A DNA stretch of 64,000 nt from Adineta steineri (GCA_905250115.1 CAJNOI010000036.1:322429-386428); one strand, 5' to 3'. Shown: positions 1 to 13,003, numbered from the stretch's first letter. A program made the numbers and translations. The notes: generated by a model from the letters alone, not told the origin.

Positions 1-1316
1 TCTTCAGCTTTGCCAGATTGACCCATTTTATATAGTACCGAACCCAATCTATACCATCCTTCTTCATCTGGAAAACTTTCTTGTCGAATATAATCAGTAA
101 GTCTGCTTAGTTCTGGATCATTGTCAGCAGTTAATACTAAATTACCTTCATATAAGCGATTATTTCCACCCATCTGTTTAATATCCTGGATACGGAACAC
201 GCTATGCATCGAAAATAAGACTTCCTCTTCCTTTTGGAATTTACTAATACCGGCAATGGACGCAAATGGTGTTGTTAATTGAGCAGGATTAACTTTCATG
301 ATAAAAAGAACACCGACCTGATCTGGATTTCTTGCAGCATATTGAGCAAAACTTAGTGAAACTTTGCGAACCGTACTAGTCGATAAGAAATTGTTGAATG
401 AAATAAGACCGCCTTTGGTTTTCATCATTTGTTCGAAATCATCTGTAGAAAAACCTTGGCCACGATAAACGGTGAAAGTGTTAGCAGCAGTTGTACCACC
501 ATATTGTTCCTTGTGTAGTTGTTCAATTTGTCGATGTAAATCACCAATGAAGAAACCCATATGTGTAATGATATCACCATCCATCAATCGTAATGCACGA
601 TTGAGCATGGGGTACAAGAACATTTGACAGCTATACCAATAAATTGGTGTTTTCTTGCGGTATTGGCTTTCTAATCGTTTAATATTGACCATTTCTTCTT
701 CATTGTCGGCAAAAGCATCACGACAGTAATTAAGATAATCTTGAGTGTGCTTCTGGTTGAATGTGATGGTGAGTAATATTTCTTTAAGGATTTGAGTGTA
801 CATAAAAGAAGGATCTAATTGATCCAGCTTTTTATTTGTTCCCACAAAACTCATGGAAATGGCATTCTGCTCACATTGATGAGCAGCGTCCTTGAGCGCT
901 TCACAGATAGGTGTAATATCTGTGAAGACACCCTTTATTTTGGGCCAATCTTTAGCCCATTGTTCATGATGTTTTTTATTACCACAAAAAATAAATATTG
1001 AATCCACTTGAGGCATACTGTGCATACGAGACACAATATTTTGTCCAAGTGATCCAGATATAATCATACACATCTTTTTGTCGACAACTGTTTGAATGAA
1101 TTCAAGGCATTGATCGCTATCTATAAATGTATTAATATCATTCACAATACATCGCAGTTTTGTGATTGTATTTTGACAATCATCATTTGTATCGGCAATG
1201 TTACTATCTAACCAGATTAGAAGAACATTTTGCATTCGCTGAATATTGACACGTCGACGATGTTCTGCACCTTTTGGAACTGTCGATGCATTTGGTTTTG
1301 ATTGTCCCTTGCCCAT
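1..1316 (-). CDS. ADP-ribosyltransferase-TPR protein, copy 1 (partial, cut by window start)
   Basis: Reading from the ATG at 1314-1316 the frame is open to the window edge (438 codons) and aligns without net gap to the first 438 codons of the gene at 29032-31194. The protein starts with MGKGQSKP, a good N-myristoylation signal, followed by an unassigned alpha/beta-looking N-terminal domain and an arginine-type mono-ADP-ribosyltransferase domain. The R-S-E signature is visible: YRGQ, then FLSTST, then EEEV. This family transfers ADP-ribose from NAD to arginine or other acceptors. The TPR part expected after the ART domain lies outside the window, except its first residues. No stop or frameshift is seen in the visible part, so this copy may be functional. 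Substrate is unknown. Confidence 0.85.
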   Translation of the reverse strand, partial: MGKGQSKPNASTVPKGAEHRRRVNIQRMQNVLLIWLDSNIADTNDDCQNTITKLRCIVNDINTFIDSDQCLEFIQTVVDKKMCMIISGSLGQNIVSRMHSMPQVDSIFIFCGNKKHHEQWAKDWPKIKGVFTDITPICEALKDAAHQCEQNAISMSFVGTNKKLDQLDPSFMYTQILKEILLTITFNQKHTQDYLNYCRDAFADNEEEMVNIKRLESQYRKKTPIYWYSCQMFLYPMLNRALRLMDGDIITHMGFFIGDLHRQIEQLHKEQYGGTTAANTFTVYRGQGFSTDDFEQMMKTKGGLISFNNFLSTSTVRKVSLSFAQYAARNPDQVGVLFIMKVNPAQLTTPFASIAGISKFQKEEEVLFSMHSVFRIQDIKQMGGNNRLYEGNLVLTADNDPELSRLTDYIRQESFPDEEGWYRLGSVLYKMGQSGKAE

Positions 1317-1910
1317 TGTTTGCTATGTAAATGATTTGAATTGAAATTACTGTGTAAAGTTTATTAGTGAAGTAATGATCAAAACCGATTCTTTCTTTAG
1401 GTGTCTACTTCCTTTCAAAATGTTTTTTCTCTCTATTTAGCTGTTTATGACGATGCTATGAAAAACAGCACATGGAGAACGAAAAAACAAGTGATAAAAT
1501 ATTGTCATGGTTGACTAACCATCGAAGTAGCTTACAAAAAATAAGTATTTTATTCACGTTGACGAAGAAAAAACGTGTTGAGTCATGTTTGTTATTGGAG
1601 AATCCCAGGTAACAAAAAGTATTTATAATGGTAACTATTGACCGAATTATTTAAGTTGATAACATAACTCGTCATCGCAAATTAGTAGACATGAAATTTG
1701 AAAAAAATATTTAAACCAGCTTTTATCATTTTTCTTGTTTTATTCTGTTGACTGAAAGCTTGTATGTAACCATTATGTAGATAACAAAGATAGACTTGGA
1801 AAAAAAGTGCATTTGTCATTAACAAACCTCAAAAAACAATAAAATCGACAGAAAAAGTCTTCATCATATCTCTATCTTCTTTAGATTTGGGCAGACTCTC
1901 TTGTGAATGT

Positions 1911-1958
1911 AGATGTGGGTGAGTGTCGGTTGATTTAAAAAAATACACCCACGCTCAG
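1911..1958. repeat. telomere-like palindrome 1
   Basis: Arms GATGTGGGTGAGTGT and ACACCCACGCTC flank a short AT loop. It lies at the same place as the palindrome at 31785-31831 in the duplicate block, so it predates that duplication. Confidence 0.7.
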
Positions 1959-2779
1959 AAGCAGATCATACACCTCTGTTTCAAAAGTATAATATTGGTA
2001 TATAAGATATTTTTACAAATTACTAGAAATACGCAACACATCAAAAAACAAAAACTTATGTAAACTGGTCAGAAATTTTATCGTATACATATGTCCGTTC
2101 GGATAGAGTAATTGTTCATAAAAACTCATGTCGTAGATATAAATTATGAACCTTGAAAATAATATTAAATTATCACTGTTATATTAGAAGTTCCATGATG
2201 GATCTTCATTTCTATGATAGGACTGTTGACTATCTCCATAAAACAAAATGTATGTGAGAGAAGTTAAGGAGACATCTCATTTTCTTTACTAATTTATTTT
2301 GATCAAAAGAATTCAATTGGGGTAGCGTTTATGAAACTATCCAGTTTCTTCTACGAAATCTTATCATTTATTAAAAAATTGAGGGTCATCAAATGCCTGA
2401 TACTTATCAATCCGATAGATTATTTAATTGAAAAAATGTATGTAACTTATGTTCGAATTGATACTGACTCATTACGATTGCACAGCTTCAATGTATCCAA
2501 AGTATATAAAGAAGATCTTTCTAAGGAATGATAATAAAGAATCTTTTTTGCTTAAAAGCCGTTTTTGATTACGAATCTTTAGAATCATTACTAATGTACT
2601 GTTCTTGTTATTTCTTATAGTAGGAGATATTATCGTCTTGTTTGTATATTGAACTTGAAAAACAAGTGGTACATGTGGATTAAGTGGTACAAGACTAATT
2701 TTATTCTAAAACTACTTCAACTAACGTTTTTAATGTGATCAAACACGAAATTCGTCTGATTACTGAGAATTATAATGCT

Positions 2780-2859
2780 CTTGAGGGTATGTGTGAGTGT
2801 GGGTGGGTGTGGTTATTTGTATTCTTCTCATTCATTACCTGCACTCACACCCTATTGAG
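2780..2859. repeat. telomere-like palindrome 2
   Basis: It begins CTTGAGGGTATGTGTGAG, contains GTGGGTGGGTGTGG, and closes with CACTCACACCCTATTGAG. The outer CTTGAG/TTGAG ends match the family consensus. Confidence 0.75.
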
Positions 2860-3311
2860 AGATTATTCTTATTTGAATGCTAATCGATGAAAGAAATTCT
2901 TTATCTCATGTCAAGTTTAGAGAAACTTTATGTAAATGTGATAGCTTCAAAGAACAAAATCGCTATTGATTGTATTAAACGTTCGCTTAAAACAAAATGT
3001 GAACTGTAGGTATACATGTATTCACTAATTTCTCATCCACTTACAAGCTCCGTTTATTCACATATTTACTGACCGATCGAAAACATTTCTATTTCCATAT
3101 CATTGAACTTTGAACTAACATCTTGCGACGGCGTACAGATTAACTGTCTCGTCCAGAGTGTTGCCTGATTCAGTCGTCTAGAAAAAAATACTTCTCTTTC
3201 AGCATAATATTATAAATTCATTATTATAATTGAAAATAATCATTTAGTTAAATAGCTAAAAGTGAAGATGAAAAGGTAAGTTTAAAAAAAATAAAATACA
3301 TTCTCTTTTAA

Positions 3312-5192
3312 ATGAATATTTCAAGAGTCAACTCCAATCATTGCTTGAATGCACCTAAACGAAATTCGAAAACTGTATTTTGCCATCGTCTAGCAACGCA
3401 TTTTGAAGATCTTTCAAATGAACTTTTATTCGATATTTTCGATTATCTTGATGGTTATCATATATTCGAAGCTTTTTCTAATCTTAATAACCGTATTCAA
3501 CATCTCGTTACTAGTTCTTATTTCCTTCTCAAATTAAATATTTCATTTATGTCTAAATCGAATTTTAACAGACGTTCGATCAATATTATCCGTCCATATA
3601 TGAATCGAATTATTTCATTACAATTATCAGAGACATTTTTCATCAAAAATTTCTTTACATCATTTCCTGTTGACACATCATTCAAGCGTCTCGAATCATT
3701 GGTACTCAATCATCTTAATATAGATCATAGTGGTCCTATTCTTATTAGTTTAGCCCAATTACCTCGACTCTTCTCTTTCACAATCTTTTGTTACGAATGT
3801 AATGAACTGTTTATTATTTTTCAATCAATATTTCGTCTACCTGTTTTACGATATGCCAAAATTTTGTGTTCGAACTGGTGTTCTAGATTTCTGTTTCCCC
3901 TGGCTACGAGCGACAGTCAACGAAGTATGACTCTTGAGTATCTCGCCTTTGATAGTCCATGTCATCTTCCACGTATTTACAATCTTCTGTCATATACACC
4001 TCGACTTCGTCGTTTGTCAGTTGAGAATATATTGTTCAGTGACTACATACCACTAGAACAATTTATACTACCACGCAATCTAATTGGTATTTCTTTATGT
4101 GATTGGTGTTTATCATTTGATGAATTCGCATCATTCATTGCAATCGTTGGTTCCGAACTCGAATTCCTACGCATTTCAATTATTCATGAAACTGCCCTAT
4201 CAAATGCTTATCAATGGCAACAATTAATTTTACGTCATATGCCACGTTTGCGTACGTTTCTCTTTGATTACCGCGGTTTCTTAACTAAAGATGCTCATGG
4301 AAATAGTCGCTGTCGAACGTTACTTGATGAATTTTCTTCGCCATTTTGGATCGAACGCCAATGGTTTTTTGCCCATAGCCATTGTGATTGTTGTTCTCAA
4401 GAAGAAAAAGAATGTTTGTCATTCTACTCAACTCAAATGCGCCGGTATAATCAATGAAAGAAACTACCTGTTGTTGTGAAGTAATGATTCTTTTCTTTTA
4501 GACGAGAGTTTTGTGAATTTGATGAATCTTTTGATAATAACATATGTTTGTACCAAGATCCAGTCTTCTATTTATCTTTTGGACCACGCATTAGTATAAA
4601 AAGTCAAAATATTGATGCCAATTTTCCTTTTCAATTTCCTTATGTAACTGAATTAGAAATTACAGATAATTATTATACGATCAATATGGACTCATTCATT
4701 GATAATCTAAGTCATATTATAACTTTAACAAATATTAGTTATTTAAAGATTTTATTTAATAATCAATGGTTGAACAATTTTGTTAAACTTCTTAATCGTA
4801 TGCCTAATGTTCAAAAATTGATTCTTAATGTACGGTCATCATCTGAAATGGAAGCATCGTCAGATCAACAAACTAATACAGCTGACTTGGTATGCAATAA
4901 TAATGTGCGATATGTAATAATAACTGATGAACTTGCATTTACCACTGTTCAACTAATCAATAAGCTTTTTCCTCGAATGGAACGTCTTAAAATTCAGAAC
5001 AGAAAGGATGCTCTCATATCATTTGTACGAACTTTGTTATCAAACAGAGTTAATAATAGTCATCTTTTCTCATTGATGTTTTATGGTGATAATGCGATGA
5101 TTAAAAAATTGAAGACAATGATCGATAATGAAAAATTACTTGATAAGTATAATATCGAACGTCGACAATTCGAATTTTGCTTATCGTGGTAA
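3312..5192 (+). CDS. F-box protein, two exons
   Basis: Exons 3312-4444 and 4502-5192 are joined over a 57-base intron (GTATAA...TTTTAG) that splits an arginine codon and restores one frame of 608 codons. Residues of about 30-75 form an F-box (LSNELLFDIFDYLDG), the motif that docks a substrate receptor on Skp1 of an SCF ubiquitin ligase. The rest is leucine-rich without the regular 28-residue repeat of the neighbouring F-box genes, as in many bdelloid F-box proteins. The start is uncertain: ATGAAAAG at 3268-3275 followed by GTAAGT could splice to 3326 and give an alternative two-residue first exon. The substrate cannot be read from sequence. Confidence 0.85.
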
Positions 5193-6097
5193 AAAAATGT
5201 CTTTTGTTCTTACTCTGTATATAGTTAATTAAATACTAATTATTTCAAATAAGATTGTATATGCAAATAAATGTATGATTATCATCTGCATGTCATAGGA
5301 TGCAAACCATAATAGGTTCCGCGAGTGAGCAATATGATCAAGAGAAAATAAGCAATACTTCAAATTCTGAGTAAAGTAAGCGAAGTCTCGCTTATATTCT
5401 CTTGGATTTATGTGTTTTTATGTAAAAAGAATGATATTCACATTGATTAAATATAAAAATCATTATTTCATAATATTTTGCATAGACGTTAACTGCTACG
5501 TAAGATAATTTGGGTAAATGTTTGATTAAATATAAAGTATCTGATTCATTTAAATTTCTGTACAACATATTAAATTAGACAGATCGAATATTAATATTTC
5601 TTTGAATGCATCTGATGTTTTATACTTGATAAATTGATCATACTTTGAAGATATTTTCTATGTGAATGTTTTGTTCTAATACCTGTGTCAAGAAACAGAT
5701 TTGGGTATCTGAGTGTTAATGAATTGATATTAGAAAAATAATACTAACTCTGTTTTGTTAACACATGAAGGTCGATTGAACCATTATTGAAGTACATCTG
5801 ATTTTAGGTAATAGAGATTCAAATGTGTTAAATGGATATGGTATAGTATAAATTGCTGTTGAATGAATCGATATGATATATACTCCGTATTGCCAATGAT
5901 ATCTGTTACACCAAAAACGTTTTTTGAAATTTTCTGAAGATCTTTGCATTAATATTTTTGGTTGAACTATGGAATGGAAATTTGAATGAAGATTTCGATA
6001 TGACTTTTGTTATATCATAGTTTCTTATCTTGATTCTCTGTTTAGAAAAGATGTAGATGCGAATACAGTATGGATATTCAACAGTAAAATCGTCTAT
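5193..6097. other. intergenic, AT-rich
   Basis: No gene supported. The stretch is AT-rich with short broken frames only. Confidence 0.5.
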
Positions 6098-6233
6098 CAG
6101 GTGTTTTTGAAGGTTCTGCATCAGATCATTTAGATTATCTTTTGGATGTATTTCTTGATCGAGAAGGAAATTTATATGTGACTGATATATTAAATAATTG
6201 AGTACAAAAATTTCTTATTGATACAAGAGTTTG
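6098..6233 (+). pseudogene. remnant of an NHL-repeat gene
   Basis: The frame reads LDREGNLYVTD, a stop, then VQKFLID. This matches the last NHL blade of the two NHL genes in this window (GNLYVVD...HRIQKF). The TGA stands where the family has the arginine of the NHR motif. No further blades could be recognised upstream, so this is a short decayed fragment. Confidence 0.55.
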
Positions 6234-6659
6234 TGTCCAGCAAAATAATTCAAAATTCGAATATGTCTAATCAAAATAACAATAAACATTTCGTGACTTT
6301 TGAACAAAGAACGATTAAAAGAAATTGATTCAGATATTTTGATATCAAGGAAAAAAATTAAAAAATATTTATTTTTCTTATTTTATCTTTTTATTGCTTA
6401 ATAAATCGATAAGATTCTATGAGGTTGATCGAAGTACTAAATATGTTGATATGATATATATCGTTTGTTACATGATACAGTTGTTGCTGTTGCATCTAAG
6501 AAAATACTTCTCGATCAATTGTTACGGTCAAATAACGTTAATGAAGGATCTTGAGAGTTTATTTGTAAATATAGAAGATACAGTCGATTATAAAAGATTT
6601 CAATACTTTCAAATGAGTTAAGAATAGAAAAATAAATATCTTTTCGAAGACTATTTTTG

Positions 6660-7493
6660 TTAAACAACAAAATTCGGTCGACATGTTGATTCAAGTTTCA
6701 TAAAATTTGTAATTGATAAAAGTAATTCAGTAGACATATTTGATGGAAGAAATATATCAAATTTAAATGGAGCATTAAATGGAACTCCATTCATGTGACC
6801 ATTTCGTGTTTGAATAACAATTGAGCGACAACAAAACCATGCACGTAACATCATATCAATTCTATTTGATGCTTGAATTATTTCAGTACGTACAATCATT
6901 ATATTATCCTATTGCATGCCCAGCATTGAATCAAGAAAAAATCCATCTGTTCCAATAAGTATATGACCATAACCACGAGATAAGATTGTTTTTCTATATG
7001 ATTTATTCATTTTTCCTTTCGTTTCATTATCTATATGTTGAACATATCTTATCCATTGATCACCTTCCAAACGAATCATATAACGAATACCACTTTTAAC
7101 TATTTAATTTATTCCTGACATGCGCCGTTCGTACACCCAAAGCGGTATAATAAAAAGAAACGGAAGGATGGGGAATAAAAGTAATAAGATCAAGAAACTC
7201 CATCAAAATGTTCGTCGTTCAGGTTTTTGTATAATGTGAAGAATATTTTGAATAATTTTTTCATTTTCATCAGGAGTTGTTCTTCCAATAATATCTCCAG
7301 TATTTGATTCAAGGCTTCGTTGAAGATCACTTACAGTATATGATGAAGGTTCTGATGATAATGTATCAGCGAAAGATGATTCAGGTACTATTTGATTATT
7401 CCTATTGATTACAAACACTGTTTCTTGTGTTTTTCGTCCATTATTATTGTTGTGAGGATGATGGATTGGGGTTTCACCAGGATAAACCATCAT
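6660..7493 (-). pseudogene. broken single-pass membrane protein frame
   Basis: One frame of 278 codons runs through the block but carries three stops: TGA at 7203-7205, TAA at 7104-7106 and TAG at 6909-6911. The part before the first stop is polar and Asn/Ser-rich; the part just after it is a strong hydrophobic segment (LILLLLFPILPFLFIIPLW) followed by basic residues, as in a transmembrane helix with positive cytoplasmic flank. The persistence of one coding-like frame across three stops points to an old gene with nonsense mutations rather than chance. I do not recognise the family. Unseen introns could remove some stops, but no good GT/AG pairs were found. Confidence 0.45.
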
Positions 7494-8763
7494 GAATATG
7501 AAAAATAATATTCTTTTTAATCGATTTGATTATTATGAAATATACTATTGAAAGAGAAATAATACAGACGTGACAACCAATGGAAATTCTTTGTTTTCTA
7601 TTTTTAAATAAATGATAATCATGTAAAAAAAACAATCGCATCGAGTAATGAAAAAAAGTGAAATCGATTATTTTGAATAATTAAATATCAAATATTTGAA
7701 TAAATCCATTTTTGTAGAATAATGTTAATTAATGTTATTAATCTGAATCCTTTACGCCCGAGTTAGAGACAGAACAATCGCTGATTTACTTCTATGAGTG
7801 GAATGCAGGAGAAAATTTCAAAGAATTCTCACAATTTTTAGTAAAACATGATGCTATTCAGTCAAAAAACGTGTCGTAGAAATATCGGAAATATCTTATT
7901 TTATTGAAAAACGTTCTTCTAAAAACTATATGAATCACTAGAAGATACATTTTTCCATACTGTCTCAATATTTAGTAGGGCCCATATATTATGTGTTTTG
8001 AATTGCAATGCGAGGAACTGACATATTTACGAAGGACTGTTGTCAGTATATACTATAAAACACAAAAATAACGCTCTTTTTCTTGAGGGTGTTAATCGTA
8101 ATTTTAGAAAAAAAGATTCTAAATTCTCATCATAATTATACAATATTATTTTTACTTTTAATGACTTTTCGACAGAAATTATGTGATAGTAATGATTTTT
8201 TGTAAAAGATGTGTGTGCAATGATGAAACTATTTATATAGTTAAACTCAACAACTAATAAATGCATCTTCTTTTATTTGCAAATAAATACAGTCATATCT
8301 AATGTTAATATCATGGCATCAAATTAACTAAATGCAATAGTACTATCGAACATATACAAAATCATTTTGATAAAAGAGTTTTCGTACTTACAAGATAGTT
8401 TTATATTGAACTTCCTTTTTTCCTGTGGATAAATTTTTGATGATTCAATCATTCAACTTTATGGTTCCGTATTATTACAGAAAAACTTCTCTAATTCATT
8501 ATCATCTGACAAAAATCTTTGAGCAACGATCTTTCAAACCTCACTTACTATCATAAAAAACCTTTCTTTGGCTCAGCTCTACTGAAAACAGCCTTTTAGA
8601 GTTTTAATCTCGTTATAAAAAAACTTCAGCTTCATTTTGCATGAACTACACGCAACCATCACATAGTTCTGCTAAAGCTTTATTGTTTTAGTCAAAAAAT
8701 CATAACACAAAAAAAAATACTCGCATGATCATCGTCAACGATTTATTCACCGTCCAAATACAC
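7494..8763. other. intergenic, AT-rich
   Basis: No gene supported. One isolated arm TCTTGAGGGTGTT at 8081-8093 may be half of a telomere-like palindrome. Confidence 0.5.
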
Positions 8764-11644
8764 TTACCAGTGCCACTTACGGTTTTCTTCCTTTTTTGTT
8801 CTCCGTCCAAGTAATTCTTTGATTACATGCATCGCATCATCCCCGATGTTGTTGTCCCAGACGTCTAGTTCGGTGAGTGTCTACGTAGAGAATTGGAAAT
8901 CTAGACATCGTACAGATCAAGAGAAAGCGGGAATTACTGTGTTGTGTTGTAATGCATCACCCAAATGTTGCCCTCCAACATATCCGATTTGATTATATTG
9001 GAGATTGAGTATAGTCAGTGTCTAGATGAGAAAGTGAAGATAAAAACATGGTATGGATAATGAGAGAATAAGAGTTACTGTATTGTGTTGTAATGCATCA
9101 GCCAAAGATTGTGCTCCAACATCTCCAATTTTATTATAATCGAGATATAGTATGGTAAGTGACTAGGTGAAAAAGTGGAGGTAAGAACATGGTATAGATA
9201 GAGCTAGAATAAGTTCTACTTTGTTGTGCTTTAATGCATCACCTAAAAATTGTGCTCCAATATGTCGGATTCGATTGATTCCGAGATTCAGTTTCGTGAG
9301 CGTCTAGATGAAAAAGTGGAAGTAAAGACATGTCATAAATAAAGAGAGAGAGAGAGTTACTGCATTGTATCGTAATGCATTACTTAAAGATTGTGTTCCA
9401 ACATCTCCGATTTCATTATATCTGAGATTTAGTTTGGTGAGTGTCTAGATGAAAAGTGGAAGTCTATACATCGTATATATAAGGAGAGAATGAGAATTAC
9501 TGTGTTATATTGTAATGCATCACCAAAAGATTGTGCTCCAACATCTCCGATTTTATTCTGTCTGAGATTTAGTTTGGTGAGTGTCTAGATAAAAATGTGG
9601 AGATAAAGACATGGTATGAATGATGAGAGAATAAGAATTACTGTGTTATGTTGTAATGCATCACTCAAAGATTGTGCTCCAACATCCCCGATTCTATTCT
9701 CCTTGACATCTAGTACCGTGAGTGTCTAGATGAAAACGTAGTGATTAAGATATGATATGGATAATGAGAGAATAAGAGTTACTGTGTTATATTGTAATGC
9801 ATTACCCAGAAATTGTGCTCCAATATCTCCGATATGATTATATTGAAGATTGAGTATAATCAGTGTCTAGATGAGAAAGTGAAGGTAAAAACATGGTATA
9901 GATAATGAGAAAATAAGAGTTACTGTGTTATGTTGTAATGCATTACCCACATATTGTGCTCCAATATCTCCGATTTCATTGCTCCAGAGGTTGAGTGTGG
10001 TGAGTGTCTGTAAGAAAAAATGGAGGTAAAGACATGGTATTAATAACGGGAGAATTGCCATTACTGTGTGATGCTGCAATGCATTTCCTAAAGATTGTGC
10101 TCCAATATGTCCGATACGATCACGTCCGAGATGTAGTGTGGTTAGTGTCTAGATGAAAAAATAGAGGTACAAATATAGCATAGAGGAAAAGAGAAAGAAA
10201 GTTACTGTGTTGTATCGTAATGTATCACCCAAACATTGCGCTCCAACATCTTCGATTTGATTTGTCGTGAGATTTAGTGTGGTGAGTGACTAGATGAAAA
10301 CTTGGAGGTAAAAACATAGTGTAGATGAAGAGATAATAAGAATTACTGTGTTATGTTTTAATGCATTAGCCAAAGATTGAGCTCCAATATGTCCGACTTG
10401 ATTCACTCCGAGATTGAGTAGTGTGAGTGTCTAGATGAAAAATGGAGGTACGGATATGCCATAGACGAAAAGAGAACGAGAGTTACTGTGTTGTATTGTA
10501 ATACATTACTTAAAAATTGTGCTCCAATATCTCCAATTTGATTGTCCCGAAGATTGAGTGTAGTGAGCGTCTATGAGCAAAAAAATAAGTAAAGATATGG
10601 TATTGATATCAGGAGAATTGGAATTACTGTGTTATGCTGCAGTGCATTACTCAAAGATTGTGCTCCAATATCTCCGATTTGATTACCTCCGAGATTTAGT
10701 TCGATGAGTGTCTATATGGAGAGATGGAAGTCTAGACATTGTACAGATAAAGAGAGAATGAGAATTACTGTGTTATATTGTAATGCATTAGCCAAAGATT
10801 GTACTGTAACATGTCCGATTTGCTTGTACCAGAGATCGAGTGTGGTAAGTGCCTAGATGAAGAGATATAATAATGGGGTCGGTATTATATGGTGCTAGCG
10901 CAATGAAATAAAGGCTGTTCGGACCCGGTTATTTGATTAACGAAAAATGGTTTTTAGATTACTTCCGTGCAAAAGAATTGTGCAGCGTAGTAAAGTGTTT
11001 GGTATCGAAGTTATGCGTAAGTGAAAAGACTATACTGATTCTGATGTTACCATACGATTGAGATCATGACGTATCATGAATTTAGAAATAGTGAAAGGTC
11101 AAACAATGTATTTCAGAATGCTAGACTCGTTACAAATAGAAGTTGAATGCATACTAGAACGTCGGAGAATGTGGATGTTGTTTTGAGTCAATCTTCTCTT
11201 CATTTACAGTCCTGTGTGCTCGTGAAGGTGTATTTATCGAAAGTATTTCTCATGGAAATAGTATTTTAAAGAAGGTAGTTAGATATACGGCGAAAGAAAA
11301 TAAAAATGTTTTCTTCCTTTTTTGTCATTCTTCTCTAAACAGTGTATGTTGATGACATTATATGTAGGTTGAAACGTGGAGTGTTTAGATGAAATTGAAA
11401 AGAAAAGAAAAGAAAAAAAAGAAATTATTTTGAGTGATAAATATAGTTTATTTATGTATGTTTTATCGGAATCAATAGATGAAAGTTTTACCTGATATCT
11501 ATGATAACTGTCTATGATCATGTTAAATCGTTGACACACGTTTGTCATGGAGCATATGATCGTGAGATCCGATTGGTGATCCATAATTCGGTAGACAAGT
11601 TCTACCGGTAAAGTGATGAAGTTGGTGAAAGTTTGATTTGCCAT
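8764..11644 (-). CDS. F-box protein with an array of single-LRR exons (16 exons)
   Basis: Exon 1 (11492-11644) encodes an F-box (LPVELVYRIMDH) and ends in phase 0. It is followed by 14 exons of exactly 84 bases, starting at 10769, 10628, 10487, 10347, 10206, 10065, 9924, 9783, 9642, 9501, 9361, 9220, 9079 and 8938, and a last exon 8764-8880 with the stop. Each 84-base exon encodes one 28-residue ribonuclease-inhibitor-type LRR (pattern LTxLxLxxNxIGxxGAQxL). All joins are phase 0 and introns are 56-57 bases. The predicted protein has 481 residues. F-box plus LRR suggests a substrate receptor of an SCF ubiquitin ligase. An in-frame upstream ATG at 11786-11788 would add a hydrophobic stretch; I prefer 11644 because it puts the F-box near the N-terminus. 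The long first intron (10853-11491) could hide another exon. Confidence 0.8.
8938..10852 (-). repeat. tandem exon-intron array, 141-base period
   Basis: Fourteen copies of an 84-base LRR exon plus intron recur at spacings of 141 bases (140 in two places). Intron sequence is also repeated: each starts near GTAATTC or GTAACTC and ends near CTAG, so the duplicated unit was exon plus intron. Confidence 0.9.
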
Positions 11645-12055
11645 TGTAAATTGTTGGTTATATGGTGTGTTATTTTTTCTTTCGATCAAGTGAGTAGATA
11701 TTTGTTTTGTCATTGGTTTCACACTGATTTTGCAATTACATGTTGGAAAAAAAAAGAATGATAGAATTGTTATGACAACTATACACAAGATTTTTGTTAA
11801 GATTGTTTTATCAATATAAAATGGTATATAATATAGATGAATATTGTGTTCTTAGTTATAATCAGTAGTGGTTGAATAACTTTCTTGGTTATTTGATTAT
11901 AAGATGATACAGAATTGCTTCTCATGAAACAGAATCAGATGAGTGGATCGACGAAAAACAATAAGATTATTATACTAGCATCGTTGACGAATTTTATTCT
12001 AATGTGATCTATTGTTCGACAAATTTGTCTGAAATATTGACAAGATTTCGCTTCA

Positions 12056-12114
12056 TCTGAAGGGTGTGGGTGTGGGTGTTGATATTCTATTTAATCCACA
12101 TCCACACACCCTTA
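12056..12114. repeat. telomere-like palindrome 3
   Basis: Arms AGGGTGTGGGTGTGGGTGTT and CCACATCCACACACCCTT enclose a short loop. Confidence 0.8.
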
Positions 12115-12825
12115 AAAAAATCGATTAAGATTATTTTAAATAAGAAAGGCAGTAGAGAAAAGTAATAATTAATTGAATTACATTCTATTTGAAAGTTATG
12201 TGTTCATCTTATACATAAGAGAATATTCACAATCCAAAATCAAATCGATTTTATTATTGAATATCTTTCGTAATTATCGTATTGATATTCACAATGGAAA
12301 TATCATATGTTTATGTATTCTAAATTAGATTGAATAACGAAAAAGATATGAAATGAAATTTAAACTTATTTTTATGAATCATCTAAATATTCAATAAGTT
12401 AAAAATTTAAATTATTTATTAAATCAATATTTACATTTCCAATGAAAATATTTCTTCACAGATTTTTTATTTTTTTCAAATCTATGTTTAATTATCTTGT
12501 GAAAATAACACAAGATTTATTTATTAATACTTCAATTAAATCATCAAATTTAGTTCAAATAAAGAAAAATGACTTTCTCGTTTTCATTTTCTGTTTTAAT
12601 TAATCAAATTCACATTATAAAAATAAATAAATTTATCATTTCCATTATCATATCGTCAAAACAGAGTACAATTCCTTCCATTCTTTTCTCATAAAAAAAA
12701 TCACATCACTTTAAAAGAAACACGTGTGATAATGTCATTATAAAAGCTGTTTTTATAATGAATTAACTTTTTGCTTTCCCGATTTTGACACAACTAAAAT
12801 TGTAAGCAGATTAAAATATCAAAAA

Positions 12826-12874
12826 TCTTGAGGATGTGGGTGTTATATTTGTTTCTCACCCATGCCCACCCATT
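12826..12874. repeat. telomere-like palindrome 4
   Basis: It begins TCTTGAGGATGTGGGTGTT and closes CTCACCCATGCCCACCCATT. The outer right end is degenerate. Confidence 0.7.
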
Positions 12875-13003
12875 CCATAGTTCATTAGATTAAATAATAT
12901 TTTAATCATCAAACTTCATTCAACACAAATATGTTTATCTACAAACTAATATATGAAGTAAACAAAATATTATTTGGTCAATTTATTCGTTCGTTCTACA
13001 AAC

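Larger units (their letters stand above)
1..2690. repeat. segmental duplicate of 29879-32447
   Basis: Gene, upstream region and an embedded telomere-like palindrome all recur in the same order at 29879-32447. The coding part matches without length change; the upstream part differs by several indels, including about 75 extra bases near 2270-2355 here. Similarity fades after the shared motif tacaagact, near 2690 here and 32440 there. Confidence 0.85.
1317..3267. other. intergenic, upstream of the first ART gene and the F-box gene
   Basis: This is a divergent promoter interval. I see no convincing gene. It holds two telomere-like palindromes (1911-1958 and 2780-2859), and its first 1.4 kb is paralogous to 31195-32447. 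Confidence 0.6.
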
